From PALSA-1004 sp041483135 (GTDB taxonomy: Bacteria; Pseudomonadota; Gammaproteobacteria; Burkholderiales; SG8-41), in assembly GCA_041483135.1 (NCBI GenBank), contig JBGPFE010000011.1, forward strand, positions 48,703 to 112,702: a stretch of 64,000 nt of DNA. Direction: 5' to 3'. A program made the position numbers and the translations under genes. The notes below the pieces were generated by a model. It was not told the DNA's origin, did no database searches, and was given only the letters and a program-made list of their open reading frames with translations. How positions within the stretch are numbered: the first letter of the stretch is position 1; each line of letters opens with the position of its first letter. This document shows, piece by piece, positions 50,265 through 59,067 of the stretch.

Positions 50265-52754
50265 ATGCCATCAAATCAATCGTTTATCGTGCGCAAGGCG
50301 GCCGTGCTGGGCGCCGGCGTCATGGGCGCGCAGATTGCCGCGCACCTGGTCAATGCCAACGTCGAGGCGCTGCTCTACGAGTTGCCGGCGAAAGAAGGCG
50401 ATCCCAACGGCAATGTGCTGAAGGCAATCGACAACCTCAGGAAACTCGAACCAAATCCGCTCGCGGTCGCGCGCAAGGCAGGCTTGATCCGCCCCGCCAA
50501 TTACGACCAGCATCTCGGCGAGCTCAAGGACTGCGATGTCGTGATCGAGGCGATATCCGAACGCATGGACTGGAAGAGCGATCTTTATCGCAAGGTCGCG
50601 CCGCACCTGGGCGAGCATTCGATCTTCGCCAGCAACACGTCGGGGCTGTCGATCAACACGCTGGCGCAGGCGTTTCCCGAAGCGCTGCGGCATCGGTTCT
50701 GCGGCGTGCATTTTTTCAATCCGCCGCGCTACATGCATCTGGTCGAGCTTATCGCGTGCAGCAACACCGATCCCGCGCTGCTCGACGACCTGGAGAAATT
50801 CCTCGTCACGACACTCGGCAAAGGCGTGATCCGCGCCAAGGACACGCCGAATTTCATCGCCAACCGCGTCGGCGTGTTCTCGATGCTGGCGACCATCCAC
50901 CACGCCCAACAGTTCGGGCTCGGCTTCGATCTGGTCGATGCGCTGACCGGGCCATCGATCGGGCGCCCGAAGAGCGCGACGTTCCGCACCGCCGATGTGG
51001 TCGGCCTCGATACGTTCGCCCATGTCGTCAAGACCATGGCCGATACGCTGCCGAACGATCCGTGGCACAAATATTATGCGATTCCGGCGTGGCTGAAGAC
51101 GTTGATCGAGCAGGGCGCGCTCGGCCAGAAAACCAGGCGCGGCGTCTACCAGAAGATCGGCAGGGATATTCAGGTGCTCGACGTCGCTTCCGGCAAGTAC
51201 CGGTTGTCGGCGGGCGTGGCCGATGAGCAGATCGTCGAGATACTCAAGAACAAGAACCCGGCCGAGCAGTTCGCGCAACTGCACGCGTCAAGCCTTCCCC
51301 AGGCGCAGTTCCTGTGGTCGATATTCCGCGACTCGTTCCACTATTGCGCGGTGCACCTGGCCGACATCGCCAACAACGCGCGCGACCTCGATTGCGCGAT
51401 CCGCTGGGGTTTCGGCTGGAACCAGGGGCCGTTCGAGATCTGGCAGGCGGCGGGGTGGGGCCGGATCGCGCAATGGATCAATGACGACATCAAGGCCGGC
51501 AAAGCGATGGCGGCGACACCATTGCCAGCGTGGGTAACCGAAGGAGGGCGCAGCGGCGTGCACAGTCCGCAGGGTTCGTATTCGCCGTCGTCCCAGTCCA
51601 ATGTCGCGCGCTCGACGTTGCCGGTCTATAAACGCCAGCTCTTTCCCGACCGTCTGCTTGGCGAGCAAGTGCAGTATGGCAACACCATATTCGAGACCGA
51701 CGCGGTGCGGCTCTGGCACACCGGCGACGATATTGCGATCGTCAGCTTCAAGAGCCGGATGCATGCGATCGGCGACGACGTGCTCGACGGCGTGCTCGCC
51801 GCGATCGACGAAGCCGAGCGCAACTACGCGGCGCTCGTCATTTGGCAAACCGAGCCGCCGTTCTCGGTCGGCGCCAACCTCAAGAAAACGCCTGTCGGCG
51901 GGGGGCAGCCAGGCAAGCCCTCGGCGGCCGGCAGACTGTTCAGGCAGTTCAAGCGTGCGGCGCAGTCGGCGGTGCTGCAGGCGGCGCGTGCGTTGAACGT
52001 TGCCGACCAGCTGATGGCGGGCAAGCTCGCCGAAGTCGAGCAACTGGTCGAGCAGTTCCAGTTCACGACGCAGCAGCTCAAGTACTCGATGGTGCCGACG
52101 GTCGCCGCGGTCGACGGGTATGCCTTCGGCGGCGGCTGCGAGTTCGTCATGCATTGCGACCGCGCAGTTGCAACGCTCGAGAGCTACATCGGCCTGGTCG
52201 AGGTCGGCGTGGGGCTCCTGCCGGCGGGCGGCGGCTGCAAGGAGTTTGCGCTGCGCGCTGCGCAGGAGGCGAAAGGCGGCGATGCGTTCCCGTTTCTGCG
52301 CAGATACTTCGAAGCAGTCGCGATGGCGCAGGTCGGCCGCAGCGCGGAGCACGCGCGCGAGATCGGGTATTTGCGCCCGACCGACCGTGTCGTGATGAAC
52401 CGCTTCGAGCTGCTCGCGATCGCCAAGGCCGAGGCGCGCATGCTGGCCGAAGCCGGTTACCGCCCGCCGCTGAAGCCGCGCGACATTCCGGTACTCGGGC
52501 GCTCCGCAGCCGCGACCATCAAGGCCTACATGACCAACATGCTCGAGGGCAAATTCATTTCGGAGCACGACTATCTGATCGGCGGTAAAATCGCCGAGGT
52601 GATGTGCGGCGGCGACGTCGAAGCCGGCAGCCTGGTCGACGAGCAATGGCTGCTCGATCTCGAGCGCAAACATTTCATGGAATTGCTGGCGACCGAAAAG
52701 ACGCAGGCCAGAATCGAGCAGATGCTGAAAACCGGCAAGCCGCTGAGGAACTAG
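50265..52754 (+). CDS. 3-hydroxyacyl-CoA dehydrogenase/enoyl-CoA hydratase fusion (FadN/FadB-like)
   Basis: An 829-residue multifunctional enzyme with the domain order reversed from E. coli FadB. The NAD-binding 3-hydroxyacyl-CoA dehydrogenase domain is first (AAVLGAGVMGAQIAAHL, FASNTSGLSINTLA, CGVHFFNPPRYMHLVE), the dehydrogenase C domains follow, and a crotonase domain lies at the C terminus (VAAVDGYAFGGGCEFVMHCD, about 630-660). This is the FadN-type layout. GGGGA precedes the ATG at 50265; a TAGAAT -10-like box is at 50234-50239. It is followed by the thiolase gene. Confidence 0.9.
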   Translation: MPSNQSFIVRKAAVLGAGVMGAQIAAHLVNANVEALLYELPAKEGDPNGNVLKAIDNLRKLEPNPLAVARKAGLIRPANYDQHLGELKDCDVVIEAISERMDWKSDLYRKVAPHLGEHSIFASNTSGLSINTLAQAFPEALRHRFCGVHFFNPPRYMHLVELIACSNTDPALLDDLEKFLVTTLGKGVIRAKDTPNFIANRVGVFSMLATIHHAQQFGLGFDLVDALTGPSIGRPKSATFRTADVVGLDTFAHVVKTMADTLPNDPWHKYYAIPAWLKTLIEQGALGQKTRRGVYQKIGRDIQVLDVASGKYRLSAGVADEQIVEILKNKNPAEQFAQLHASSLPQAQFLWSIFRDSFHYCAVHLADIANNARDLDCAIRWGFGWNQGPFEIWQAAGWGRIAQWINDDIKAGKAMAATPLPAWVTEGGRSGVHSPQGSYSPSSQSNVARSTLPVYKRQLFPDRLLGEQVQYGNTIFETDAVRLWHTGDDIAIVSFKSRMHAIGDDVLDGVLAAIDEAERNYAALVIWQTEPPFSVGANLKKTPVGGGQPGKPSAAGRLFRQFKRAAQSAVLQAARALNVADQLMAGKLAEVEQLVEQFQFTTQQLKYSMVPTVAAVDGYAFGGGCEFVMHCDRAVATLESYIGLVEVGVGLLPAGGGCKEFALRAAQEAKGGDAFPFLRRYFEAVAMAQVGRSAEHAREIGYLRPTDRVVMNRFELLAIAKAEARMLAEAGYRPPLKPRDIPVLGRSAAATIKAYMTNMLEGKFISEHDYLIGGKIAEVMCGGDVEAGSLVDEQWLLDLERKHFMELLATEKTQARIEQMLKTGKPLRN

Positions 52755-52866
52755 TGAAACGTAAAACGTAAAACGTGAAACGTGAAACGTAACACCCTCT
52801 CCCTCGTTACTGGGGGAGAGGGCTGGGGCGAGGGGGATTACATTTCACTATTCACGTTTCACCCTT
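52754..52866. repeat. Composite nested repeat 3: GTGAAACGT arms around a CCCTCTCCC element
   Basis: The left arm is GTGAAACGT plus AAAACGT/GAAACGT 7-mers (52754-52790). The centre is CCCTCTCCCTCG...GGGGGAGAGGGCTGGGGCGAG (52795-52832). The right arm of TTTCAC and ACGTTTCACC words is at 52842-52864. It starts in the stop codon of the FadB-like gene and ends just before the fadA ribosome site. Confidence 0.8.
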
Positions 52867-52885
52867 TGTCACAAGGAGGGGACGC

Positions 52886-54085
52886 ATGGCCCGGCAAGTC
52901 CAGGACGCTTACATCGTTGCAGCCACCCGCACGCCGGTCGGCAAGGCGCCGCGCGGCATGTTCAGGAACGTGCGTCCCGACGACATGCTCGCGCACGTGT
53001 TGAAGGCCGCGCTCAATCAATGCTCCGGGCTTGATCCGAAGGCGATCGAGGACGTGATCGTCGGCTGCGCGATGCCGGAAGCCGAGCAGGGCATGAACGT
53101 CGCGCGCATCGGCTTGCTGCTGGCCGGCTTTCCCAACACCGTATCGGGCATGACGATCAACCGCTTCTGCTCCTCGGGCGTGCAGGCGGTGGCGCTCGCC
53201 GCCGACCGCATCCGGCTCGGCGAGGCCGACGTGATGATCGCCGCCGGCACCGAGAGCATGAGCATGGTGCCGATGGGCGGCAACAAGCCGTCGTTCAGCC
53301 CGGCGGTTTTCGAGAAGAACGAGAACATCGCGATCGGCTACGGCATGGGCATTACCGCCGAGAAAGTCGCCCAGCAATGGAGCATTACGCGCGAGCAGCA
53401 GGACATGTTCGCCGCCGAAAGCCACCGGCGTGCGTTGCGCGCGACCGACAGCGGCGAGTTTAAGGACGAGATCACGCCGTATAACATAGTCGAACGCATG
53501 CCGAATCTGGATACGCGCGAGATCGCGGTGAAGCAGCGCACGGCAACGACCGACGAAGGCCCGCGCCGCGACACCTCGCCCGAAGGGCTGGCGAAACTGC
53601 GGCCCGTGTTCGCCGCCAAAGGCAGCGTCACCGCCGGCAACAGTTCGCAGACATCCGACGGTGCCGCCGCGGTGGTGCTGATGAGCGAGGCGGCGATGAA
53701 GCGCTGCAACCTGTCGCCGCTCGGTCGCTTCATGGGGTATGCGGTGGCCGGCGTGCCGCCCGAAATCATGGGCATCGGCCCGGTCAAGGCCATCCCGAAG
53801 GCGCTGCAGCAGGTCGGGCTCAAGCTCGACGATATCGACTGGATCGAGTTGAACGAAGCGTTCGCCGCGCAATCGCTGGCGGTGATCAAGGACCTCGGCC
53901 TCGATCCGGCGAAGGTCAACCCGCTCGGCGGCGCGATCGCGCTGGGTCACCCGCTCGGCGCGACCGGGGCGGTGCGCGCGGCGACCTTGATGCACGGCAT
54001 GCGCCGACAGCGGAAAAAATACGGCATGATTACAATGTGCATCGGTACCGGCATGGGTGCCGCGGGCGTCTTCGAGGCGCTCTGA
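52886..54085 (+). CDS. fadA: Acetyl-CoA C-acyltransferase (3-ketoacyl-CoA thiolase)
   Basis: A 399-residue thiolase closing the beta-oxidation cycle. The acyl-accepting Cys95 lies in NRFCSSGVQA, with NEAFAAQSLAV, GGAIALGHPLGATGA (catalytic His) and CIGTGMGAAGVFE (second Cys) all intact. AAGGAGGGG precedes the ATG. Paired with the FadB-like gene across the composite repeat. Biosynthetic thiolase activity cannot be excluded, but position supports degradation. Confidence 0.93.
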   Translation: MARQVQDAYIVAATRTPVGKAPRGMFRNVRPDDMLAHVLKAALNQCSGLDPKAIEDVIVGCAMPEAEQGMNVARIGLLLAGFPNTVSGMTINRFCSSGVQAVALAADRIRLGEADVMIAAGTESMSMVPMGGNKPSFSPAVFEKNENIAIGYGMGITAEKVAQQWSITREQQDMFAAESHRRALRATDSGEFKDEITPYNIVERMPNLDTREIAVKQRTATTDEGPRRDTSPEGLAKLRPVFAAKGSVTAGNSSQTSDGAAAVVLMSEAAMKRCNLSPLGRFMGYAVAGVPPEIMGIGPVKAIPKALQQVGLKLDDIDWIELNEAFAAQSLAVIKDLGLDPAKVNPLGGAIALGHPLGATGAVRAATLMHGMRRQRKKYGMITMCIGTGMGAAGVFEAL

Positions 54086-54112
54086 GAGATGCAGGGAGAA
54101 CGGGAACAAACA

Positions 54113-54715
54113 ATGACAAGAAGCTTTTTTGCCGCGCTACTGATCGCCGGTGCCGCGGTGCTGCCGGCGGCGCATGCGGTTGAAATCGAAGGCGTAAAGC
54201 TCGATGAAAAAATCACGCTGTCGAGCGGCGGCCCCGATCTGGTGCTGAACGGCGCCGGCGTGCGCCACAAGTTCGGCTTCTTCAAGGTCTACGTCGGTAC
54301 CCTGTACCTGACGCAGAAGAAGACCGACCGCGACGCAGTTTTTGCCGACCCCGGCCCCAAGCGCGTCGGCATGCACATTCTGGCGAACGAGGTCACCGCG
54401 ACCGAGCTGATCGCATCCATGAACAACGCGCTGGCGGTGAACCTCGTGCCGCACGAGCTCGCGCTGATCGAAAAAAGGATCCGCGACCTCAACAGCATGA
54501 TGAGCTCAATCAAGACGATCGGAAAAGGCAGCGTGGTCTACCTCGATTACATCCCGGATGTCGGCACGCGGATCACCGTCAACGGCCAGGAGCGAATCAC
54601 GATCCCGGGCGAGGACTTCTTCCGTGCCATGCTGCACATCTGGATCGGCACCAAGCCGGTCGACGGCCGGCTGCGCGACGCGATGCTGGGCGGCACATCC
54701 AGCAGACTGTTCTAG
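54113..54715 (+). CDS. Chalcone isomerase-like secreted protein
   Basis: A 200-residue protein with signal peptide (MTRSFFAALLIAGAAVLPAAHA) and a chalcone-isomerase-like fold: GVKLDEKITL, LVLNGAGVRHKFGFFKVYVGTLYL, and a final FFRAMLHIWIGTKPVDGRLRDAMLG. Bacterial members are common, periplasmic, and of unknown role; the plant fold is related to fatty-acid-binding proteins, so lipid binding is conceivable in this context. An ATG 24 nt upstream would precede the signal with charged residues; 54113 is preferred. Convergent with the ETF-QO gene. Confidence 0.82.
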   Translation: MTRSFFAALLIAGAAVLPAAHAVEIEGVKLDEKITLSSGGPDLVLNGAGVRHKFGFFKVYVGTLYLTQKKTDRDAVFADPGPKRVGMHILANEVTATELIASMNNALAVNLVPHELALIEKRIRDLNSMMSSIKTIGKGSVVYLDYIPDVGTRITVNGQERITIPGEDFFRAMLHIWIGTKPVDGRLRDAMLGGTSSRLF

Positions 54716-54737
54716 GCGGTGCGGTTTTCGACGCCGC

Positions 54738-56387
54738 TCACATGTTCGGGTAATTCGGCCCGCCGCCGCCTTCGGGCACGACCCACACGATGTTCTGCGT
54801 CGGATCCTTGATATCGCAGGTCTTGCAGTGCACGCAGTTCTGCGCGTTGATCTGCAGCCGCGGGTTTGTGCCGTCGACGTCGCGTACGATCTCGTAGACT
54901 CCCGCCGGACAGTAGCGTTGTTCCGGCGCGTCGTAGACTTCCAGGTTGATTTTCACCGGCACCGATGCGTCCTTGAGCGTCAGGTGGCACGGCTGGTCTT
55001 CGTTGTGGTTGGTGTTCGAAATGAACACTGACGACAGCCGGTCGAACGTGATCACCCCATCGGGCTTCGGGTAATCGATCGGCGCGGCCCCGGTTTTTTT
55101 CTGCAGCGTTTCGTTATCGGCGTGCCGGTGATGCAGCGTCCATGGCGCGCTTCCGCCGAATACGACCTGGTCGATGCCGACCATCAGCGTGCCGGTCAAC
55201 AGTCCCTTGCTCATCCACGGCTTGAAGTTGCGTGCACGGCGTAGCTCGTCGTATAGCCAGCTCTTTCTGAATGAATCGGGATAGCCCGCGAGTTCGTCGC
55301 CCGTACGCCCCGCCCGGATTGCGTCGAACGCCGCCTCGGCGGCAAGCATGCCGGACTTGATCGCGCAATGACTGCCTTTGATGCGCGATGCATTCAGAAA
55401 CCCCGCATCGTCACCGATCAGGCAGCCGCCGGGAAAAACGAGCTTCGGCAGCGATTGCAGACCTCCGGCGGCGAACGCGCGCGCGCCGTAGGCTACGCGT
55501 TTGCCGCCTTCGAGAAACGGCCTGATCGCCGCATGTGTCTTATAGCGCTGGAATTCCTCGTACGGGTTGAGATAGGGATTGGTGTAGGCAAGACCGACGA
55601 CATAGCCGATCGCGACCAGATTGTTTTCCATGTGATACAGGAACGAACCGCCGTAGGTGTCGGCTTCGAGCGGCCAGCCGGCAGTGTGGATCACGAGCCC
55701 GGGCTGGTGCCTCTCCGGCCTGATCTCCCACAGCTCCTTGAGACCGATGCCGTAGACCTGCGGGTCGGCGCCGTTGCGCAGCTGGTAGCGATCCTGCAAC
55801 TGCCTGCCTAGGTGGCCGCGGCAGCCTTCGGCGAAGAACGTGTATTTCGCGCACAGTTCCATCCCGGGCTGATAAGCAGCGGTCGGCTTGCCGTCTTTGC
55901 CCACGCCCATGTCGCCGGTCGCCACCCCTCGGACGCTGCCGTCAGCGTTATAAAGCACTCCGGCAGCGGCAAAGCCCGGGAAAATCTCGACGCCCAGGCT
56001 TTCCGCCTGCTGACCGAGCCAGCGGCAGATATTGCCGAGGCTGATCACGTAATTACCGTGATTCCTGAAGCATTGCGGCAGCAGGAAATTCGGCACCTTG
56101 AACGACGAGTTCCCGGTCAGGAACAGAAAGCGGTCTTCGCTCACAGGCGCGTTGAGCGGAGCATTCAGTTCCTGCCAGTTCGGAAAGAGTTCGCTCAATG
56201 CACGCGGATCCATCACCGCGCCGGACAGGATGTGCGCGCCGACTTCGGAGCCTTTTTCGACCACGCATACGCTCAAATCGTGTCCGCGCTCGGCGGAGAG
56301 CTGTTTCAGACGGATCGCAGCGGCGAGGCCGGCGGGACCCGCGCCGACGATTACGACGTCATACTGCATCGATTCGCGTTCGGCCAC
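54738..56387 (-). CDS. Electron transfer flavoprotein-ubiquinone oxidoreductase
   Basis: A 549-residue ETF-QO passing electrons from reduced ETF to ubiquinone at the inner membrane. FAD-binding VIVGAGPAGLAAAIRLKQL is at the N terminus; GAHILSGAVMDPRAL, the ubiquinone-binding region and the C-terminal [4Fe-4S] cluster (CPAGVYE, then CVHCKTCDIKDP) are intact. It is on the opposite strand from the rest of the locus, ending 22 nt from the chalcone-isomerase-like stop. With etfBA it completes the electron route of the acyl-CoA dehydrogenases encoded here. Confidence 0.94.
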   Translation of the reverse strand: MAERESMQYDVVIVGAGPAGLAAAIRLKQLSAERGHDLSVCVVEKGSEVGAHILSGAVMDPRALSELFPNWQELNAPLNAPVSEDRFLFLTGNSSFKVPNFLLPQCFRNHGNYVISLGNICRWLGQQAESLGVEIFPGFAAAGVLYNADGSVRGVATGDMGVGKDGKPTAAYQPGMELCAKYTFFAEGCRGHLGRQLQDRYQLRNGADPQVYGIGLKELWEIRPERHQPGLVIHTAGWPLEADTYGGSFLYHMENNLVAIGYVVGLAYTNPYLNPYEEFQRYKTHAAIRPFLEGGKRVAYGARAFAAGGLQSLPKLVFPGGCLIGDDAGFLNASRIKGSHCAIKSGMLAAEAAFDAIRAGRTGDELAGYPDSFRKSWLYDELRRARNFKPWMSKGLLTGTLMVGIDQVVFGGSAPWTLHHRHADNETLQKKTGAAPIDYPKPDGVITFDRLSSVFISNTNHNEDQPCHLTLKDASVPVKINLEVYDAPEQRYCPAGVYEIVRDVDGTNPRLQINAQNCVHCKTCDIKDPTQNIVWVVPEGGGGPNYPNM

Positions 56388-56473
56388 TGCTTGCTCCTGC
56401 GCGACGGATTTGAGATGGGAGTAGTGCGGTATTATACCGCCGTAATTATGGAACCATTGCGCGGAAACCGGAG

Positions 56474-56881
56474 ATGAGCGAGCGCGGCAAGCTGCTGTGG
56501 ACCGACCGCATCAAAGTGCGCTGGGGCGACATGGACTCGCTCGGCCATGTCAACAACGCCGAGTATTTCCGCTACATGGAGCAGGCGCGCATTTCGTGGT
56601 TCGACGCGCACGGCCTGGCCATGCTCGACAACGGCTGCGGGCCGGTGATCGTGCGCGGCACCTGCAACTTCATCAAGCCGATCACTTATCCGGCGACAGT
56701 CGCGGTCAGCATGTATCTGAGCCGGCGCGGCAACAAAAGCTTCACCGTCGATCATGACCTTTATCTCGACGGCGAACCGGCAATGAAATTCGCCGATGGC
56801 GAAGTCGTGGTGGTGTGGATCGACCATGCGCGCGGCGTAGCGCTGCCGTTGCCGCCGGCGCTGCTCGAGCTGATCAGCTGA
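56474..56881 (+). CDS. Acyl-CoA thioesterase, 4HBT/YbgC-like hotdog protein
   Basis: A 135-residue hotdog-fold thioesterase. WGDMDSLGHVNNAEYFRYMEQARISWF contains the catalytic Asp and the HVNN motif of the 4-hydroxybenzoyl-CoA thioesterase family (Asp in GDMDSLGH). The strand FTVDHDLYLDGEPAMKFADGEVVVVW completes the fold. Divergent from the ETF-QO gene (86-nt gap with shared promoter space). Substrate may be short or branched acyl-CoA. Confidence 0.87.
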   Translation: MSERGKLLWTDRIKVRWGDMDSLGHVNNAEYFRYMEQARISWFDAHGLAMLDNGCGPVIVRGTCNFIKPITYPATVAVSMYLSRRGNKSFTVDHDLYLDGEPAMKFADGEVVVVWIDHARGVALPLPPALLELIS

Positions 56882-56891
56882 GCGGCGTGCT

Positions 56892-58196
56892 TTAGCGCTG
56901 CTGCAGAATGTGGCGCGCGCAAGTGATGCCACTGCGCACCGCGGCTTCGATGGTGGCCGGGTAATCGCTCGCGGTGTAATCGCCGGCCAGATAAAAGTGC
57001 GTGAGCGGCGTCACCTGCGGCGGGCGCCGGAGCGCGACCGTGCACGAGAAGGTCGCGCGCTTCTCGGTGATCACGCGCTGCCACAACGGAGCCGGCAGGT
57101 CGCCGAGCTGCCGTTTCAATTCCTGGTGTACCTGCAAACCGAGTTCGTCCTGCGTGAGTTCCTGGTGCGCGCCCTCGGCGCTGATGACCGCGCCGACGAG
57201 CCCGCGCTGCCCGCACAGCTGTTCACGGTCGAATATCCAGTGTACCGGGCCTTGCGCGAAGCCGAGCATCGGCGACGGGAGCTTGACCGGGGCCGGATAT
57301 TGCAGCCACACCGAATGTATCGGCTGATACTGCAAGCGCTCGATGGTGTCGGCGATTTCCGACAGCGCGGTAATGCCTATCAGGAAGGCGTTGACCTGGT
57401 GCGGCGGCAGCGCGCAGATCACATGGCTGAAAATATGGCGCCGGCCATCGGCTTCGACCGCGAAACCGGTATCGAGCGAGTCGATCGCAGTAATGCGCTG
57501 CGAGCGCAGTACGGTGCCGGCATGCTGCGCCAGGTAGGTGGCCGCCGGCTCGGGAAAGAGCGCCGACAGATCGACGCGCGCGAGCAGCAGGTCGCTCGCA
57601 TCGCGCGTCGCGTTGAGGCTGTCGCGCAATACGTTGAGGAAGACTTGCGCCGAGGCGATGGCAGGCGGCGTGTTGAGCGCAGCAACGCACAACGGCCGCC
57701 ACAGCATGCGGCATAGCCTCTCGCTCTGGCCGTGCTGTTTCAGCAGCAGGTCGACGCTGATGTCCTGCGCCAGCGCATAGCGGTTTTTGCGCAGCGTGAG
57801 CAGGAAACGCATTGCCGCGATCCGTTCGCGCCATTCGATGCCGTGCGCGCCCAACATCCCGATCAGCAAATGCAAGGGCGCCGGCAGCCGCACCGCTGCG
57901 AGGCGGAACTCGCGGTGAATGTGCCATTCGAACGGCAGTCGCAGGAGTGGCGTTGGCAGCGAGGGATTCACCAGCCGGATCAGGCGCAGCGTCTCGCGGT
58001 AAGCGCCGATCAGGATGTGCAGGCCGTTGTCGAGCGCGGTATCGCGATAGTCGACGCGCCGTGCCCGCCCGCCAAGTTGCTTTGCGGCCTCGAACACGGT
58101 GACCGTGATGCCGCTCGCGGCGAGCTCGACCGCCGCCGCCATGCCGGCGTAGCCGGCGCCGATTACTGCGACATGCGTAGTTAAGGCGGTAGTCAC
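56892..58196 (-). CDS. hpnE: Hydroxysqualene dehydroxylase HpnE
   Basis: A 434-residue FAD enzyme of the HpnE group (squalene-associated desaturase-like), which reduces hydroxysqualene to squalene. The dinucleotide fold is VIGAGYAGMAAAVELAASG, followed by FEAAKQLGGRARRVDY. The GLHILIGAYRETLRL and C-terminal LAGDYTASDYPATIEAAVRS (FAD motif) segments fit. With hpnC and hpnD it forms the three-step route farnesyl diphosphate to squalene. No squalene-hopene cyclase gene is within the window. An SDR gene lies between hpnE and hpnD. Confidence 0.9.
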   Translation of the reverse strand: MTTALTTHVAVIGAGYAGMAAAVELAASGITVTVFEAAKQLGGRARRVDYRDTALDNGLHILIGAYRETLRLIRLVNPSLPTPLLRLPFEWHIHREFRLAAVRLPAPLHLLIGMLGAHGIEWRERIAAMRFLLTLRKNRYALAQDISVDLLLKQHGQSERLCRMLWRPLCVAALNTPPAIASAQVFLNVLRDSLNATRDASDLLLARVDLSALFPEPAATYLAQHAGTVLRSQRITAIDSLDTGFAVEADGRRHIFSHVICALPPHQVNAFLIGITALSEIADTIERLQYQPIHSVWLQYPAPVKLPSPMLGFAQGPVHWIFDREQLCGQRGLVGAVISAEGAHQELTQDELGLQVHQELKRQLGDLPAPLWQRVITEKRATFSCTVALRRPPQVTPLTHFYLAGDYTASDYPATIEAAVRSGITCARHILQQR

Positions 58197-58221
58197 CGAC
58201 GGGATGGCAGGGGCGGTGTGG

Positions 58222-58974
58222 CTAGAACGAGTATTTGCGCAACCCGCCGTCGACCGGTATCACCGCGCCGGTGATATAGCACGCAATCGGGGAGGCGAGA
58301 AAAATTGCCAGGCACGCGAGCTCTTCCGGCTCGCCATAGCGGCCGACCGGGATTTCGCGCTCGGAAAATTCCTTGCGCTCCTGCTCCGGATAATTGCGCC
58401 GGATTTGCTCGCTCATGATGCGGCCGGGCGGGATGCTGTTGACGGTGATGCCGTGCTTGCCCACTTCGCGCGATAATCCCTTGGCCCACGCATGCACCCC
58501 GGCCTTGGCGGCGAATGCGGCGTTCAGGCGGTCCGGCTCCGACTTGCCGGTGATGTTGATGATGCGGCCCCACTGGTGCATGATCATGGCAGGCAGCACG
58601 GCGTGGGTGAGCTGGCGCACGCACGTGAAATTGAGCGTCATGGCCTCAGTCCATTTTTCCTCCGGCGCGTCAATTGGCAGCGGCCGGCTACCGCCGGCGC
58701 AATTGATCAGGATGTCGATATTCCCCAGTCCTTTTAGCGCATCCTGCGCGAGTTTTTGCGGGGCGCCTTCCTCCATGATGTCGACGATGGCGATTTGCGG
58801 CTTCACTCCGCCGGCGACGACGATTTCCTTGGCAAGCTGCTCGAGCAACCCGCGCCGGCGCGCGGCGATGCACAGCGTGACGCCTTCGGCGGCAAGGCCC
58901 TTGGCAATCGCGCGGCCGATGCCCTGGCTCGCGCCGGTGACCAGCGCCGTTTTTCCTGTCAGCTGCAAATCCAT
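58222..58974 (-). CDS. SDR-family protein lacking the catalytic Tyr
   Basis: A 250-residue classical-length SDR with cofactor loop TGASQGIG (13-20), NCAGG (91-95), and a C terminus ending CYITGAVIPVDGGLRKY. The catalytic YxxxK is altered: the segment around Lys157 reads NAAFAAKAG, placing Ala153 where Tyr is expected, with Phe one position later. The Ser region is NITGKSEP. It may be a non-catalytic or differently acting SDR; this form seems to be a coherent subgroup rather than a decayed gene, as the frame and ends are intact. It sits between hpnD and hpnE, where no SDR is expected. Confidence 0.8.
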   Translation of the reverse strand: MDLQLTGKTALVTGASQGIGRAIAKGLAAEGVTLCIAARRRGLLEQLAKEIVVAGGVKPQIAIVDIMEEGAPQKLAQDALKGLGNIDILINCAGGSRPLPIDAPEEKWTEAMTLNFTCVRQLTHAVLPAMIMHQWGRIINITGKSEPDRLNAAFAAKAGVHAWAKGLSREVGKHGITVNSIPPGRIMSEQIRRNYPEQERKEFSEREIPVGRYGEPEELACLAIFLASPIACYITGAVIPVDGGLRKYSF

Positions 58975-59067
58975 TCCTGCTTGCTCCTCGAAGTAATTTT
59001 CGGCTTCAGAAGTTAATAATATGTGATTCTACCCGGGCGGTCATGGTGTCTTGGCGGTTCGATGCTT

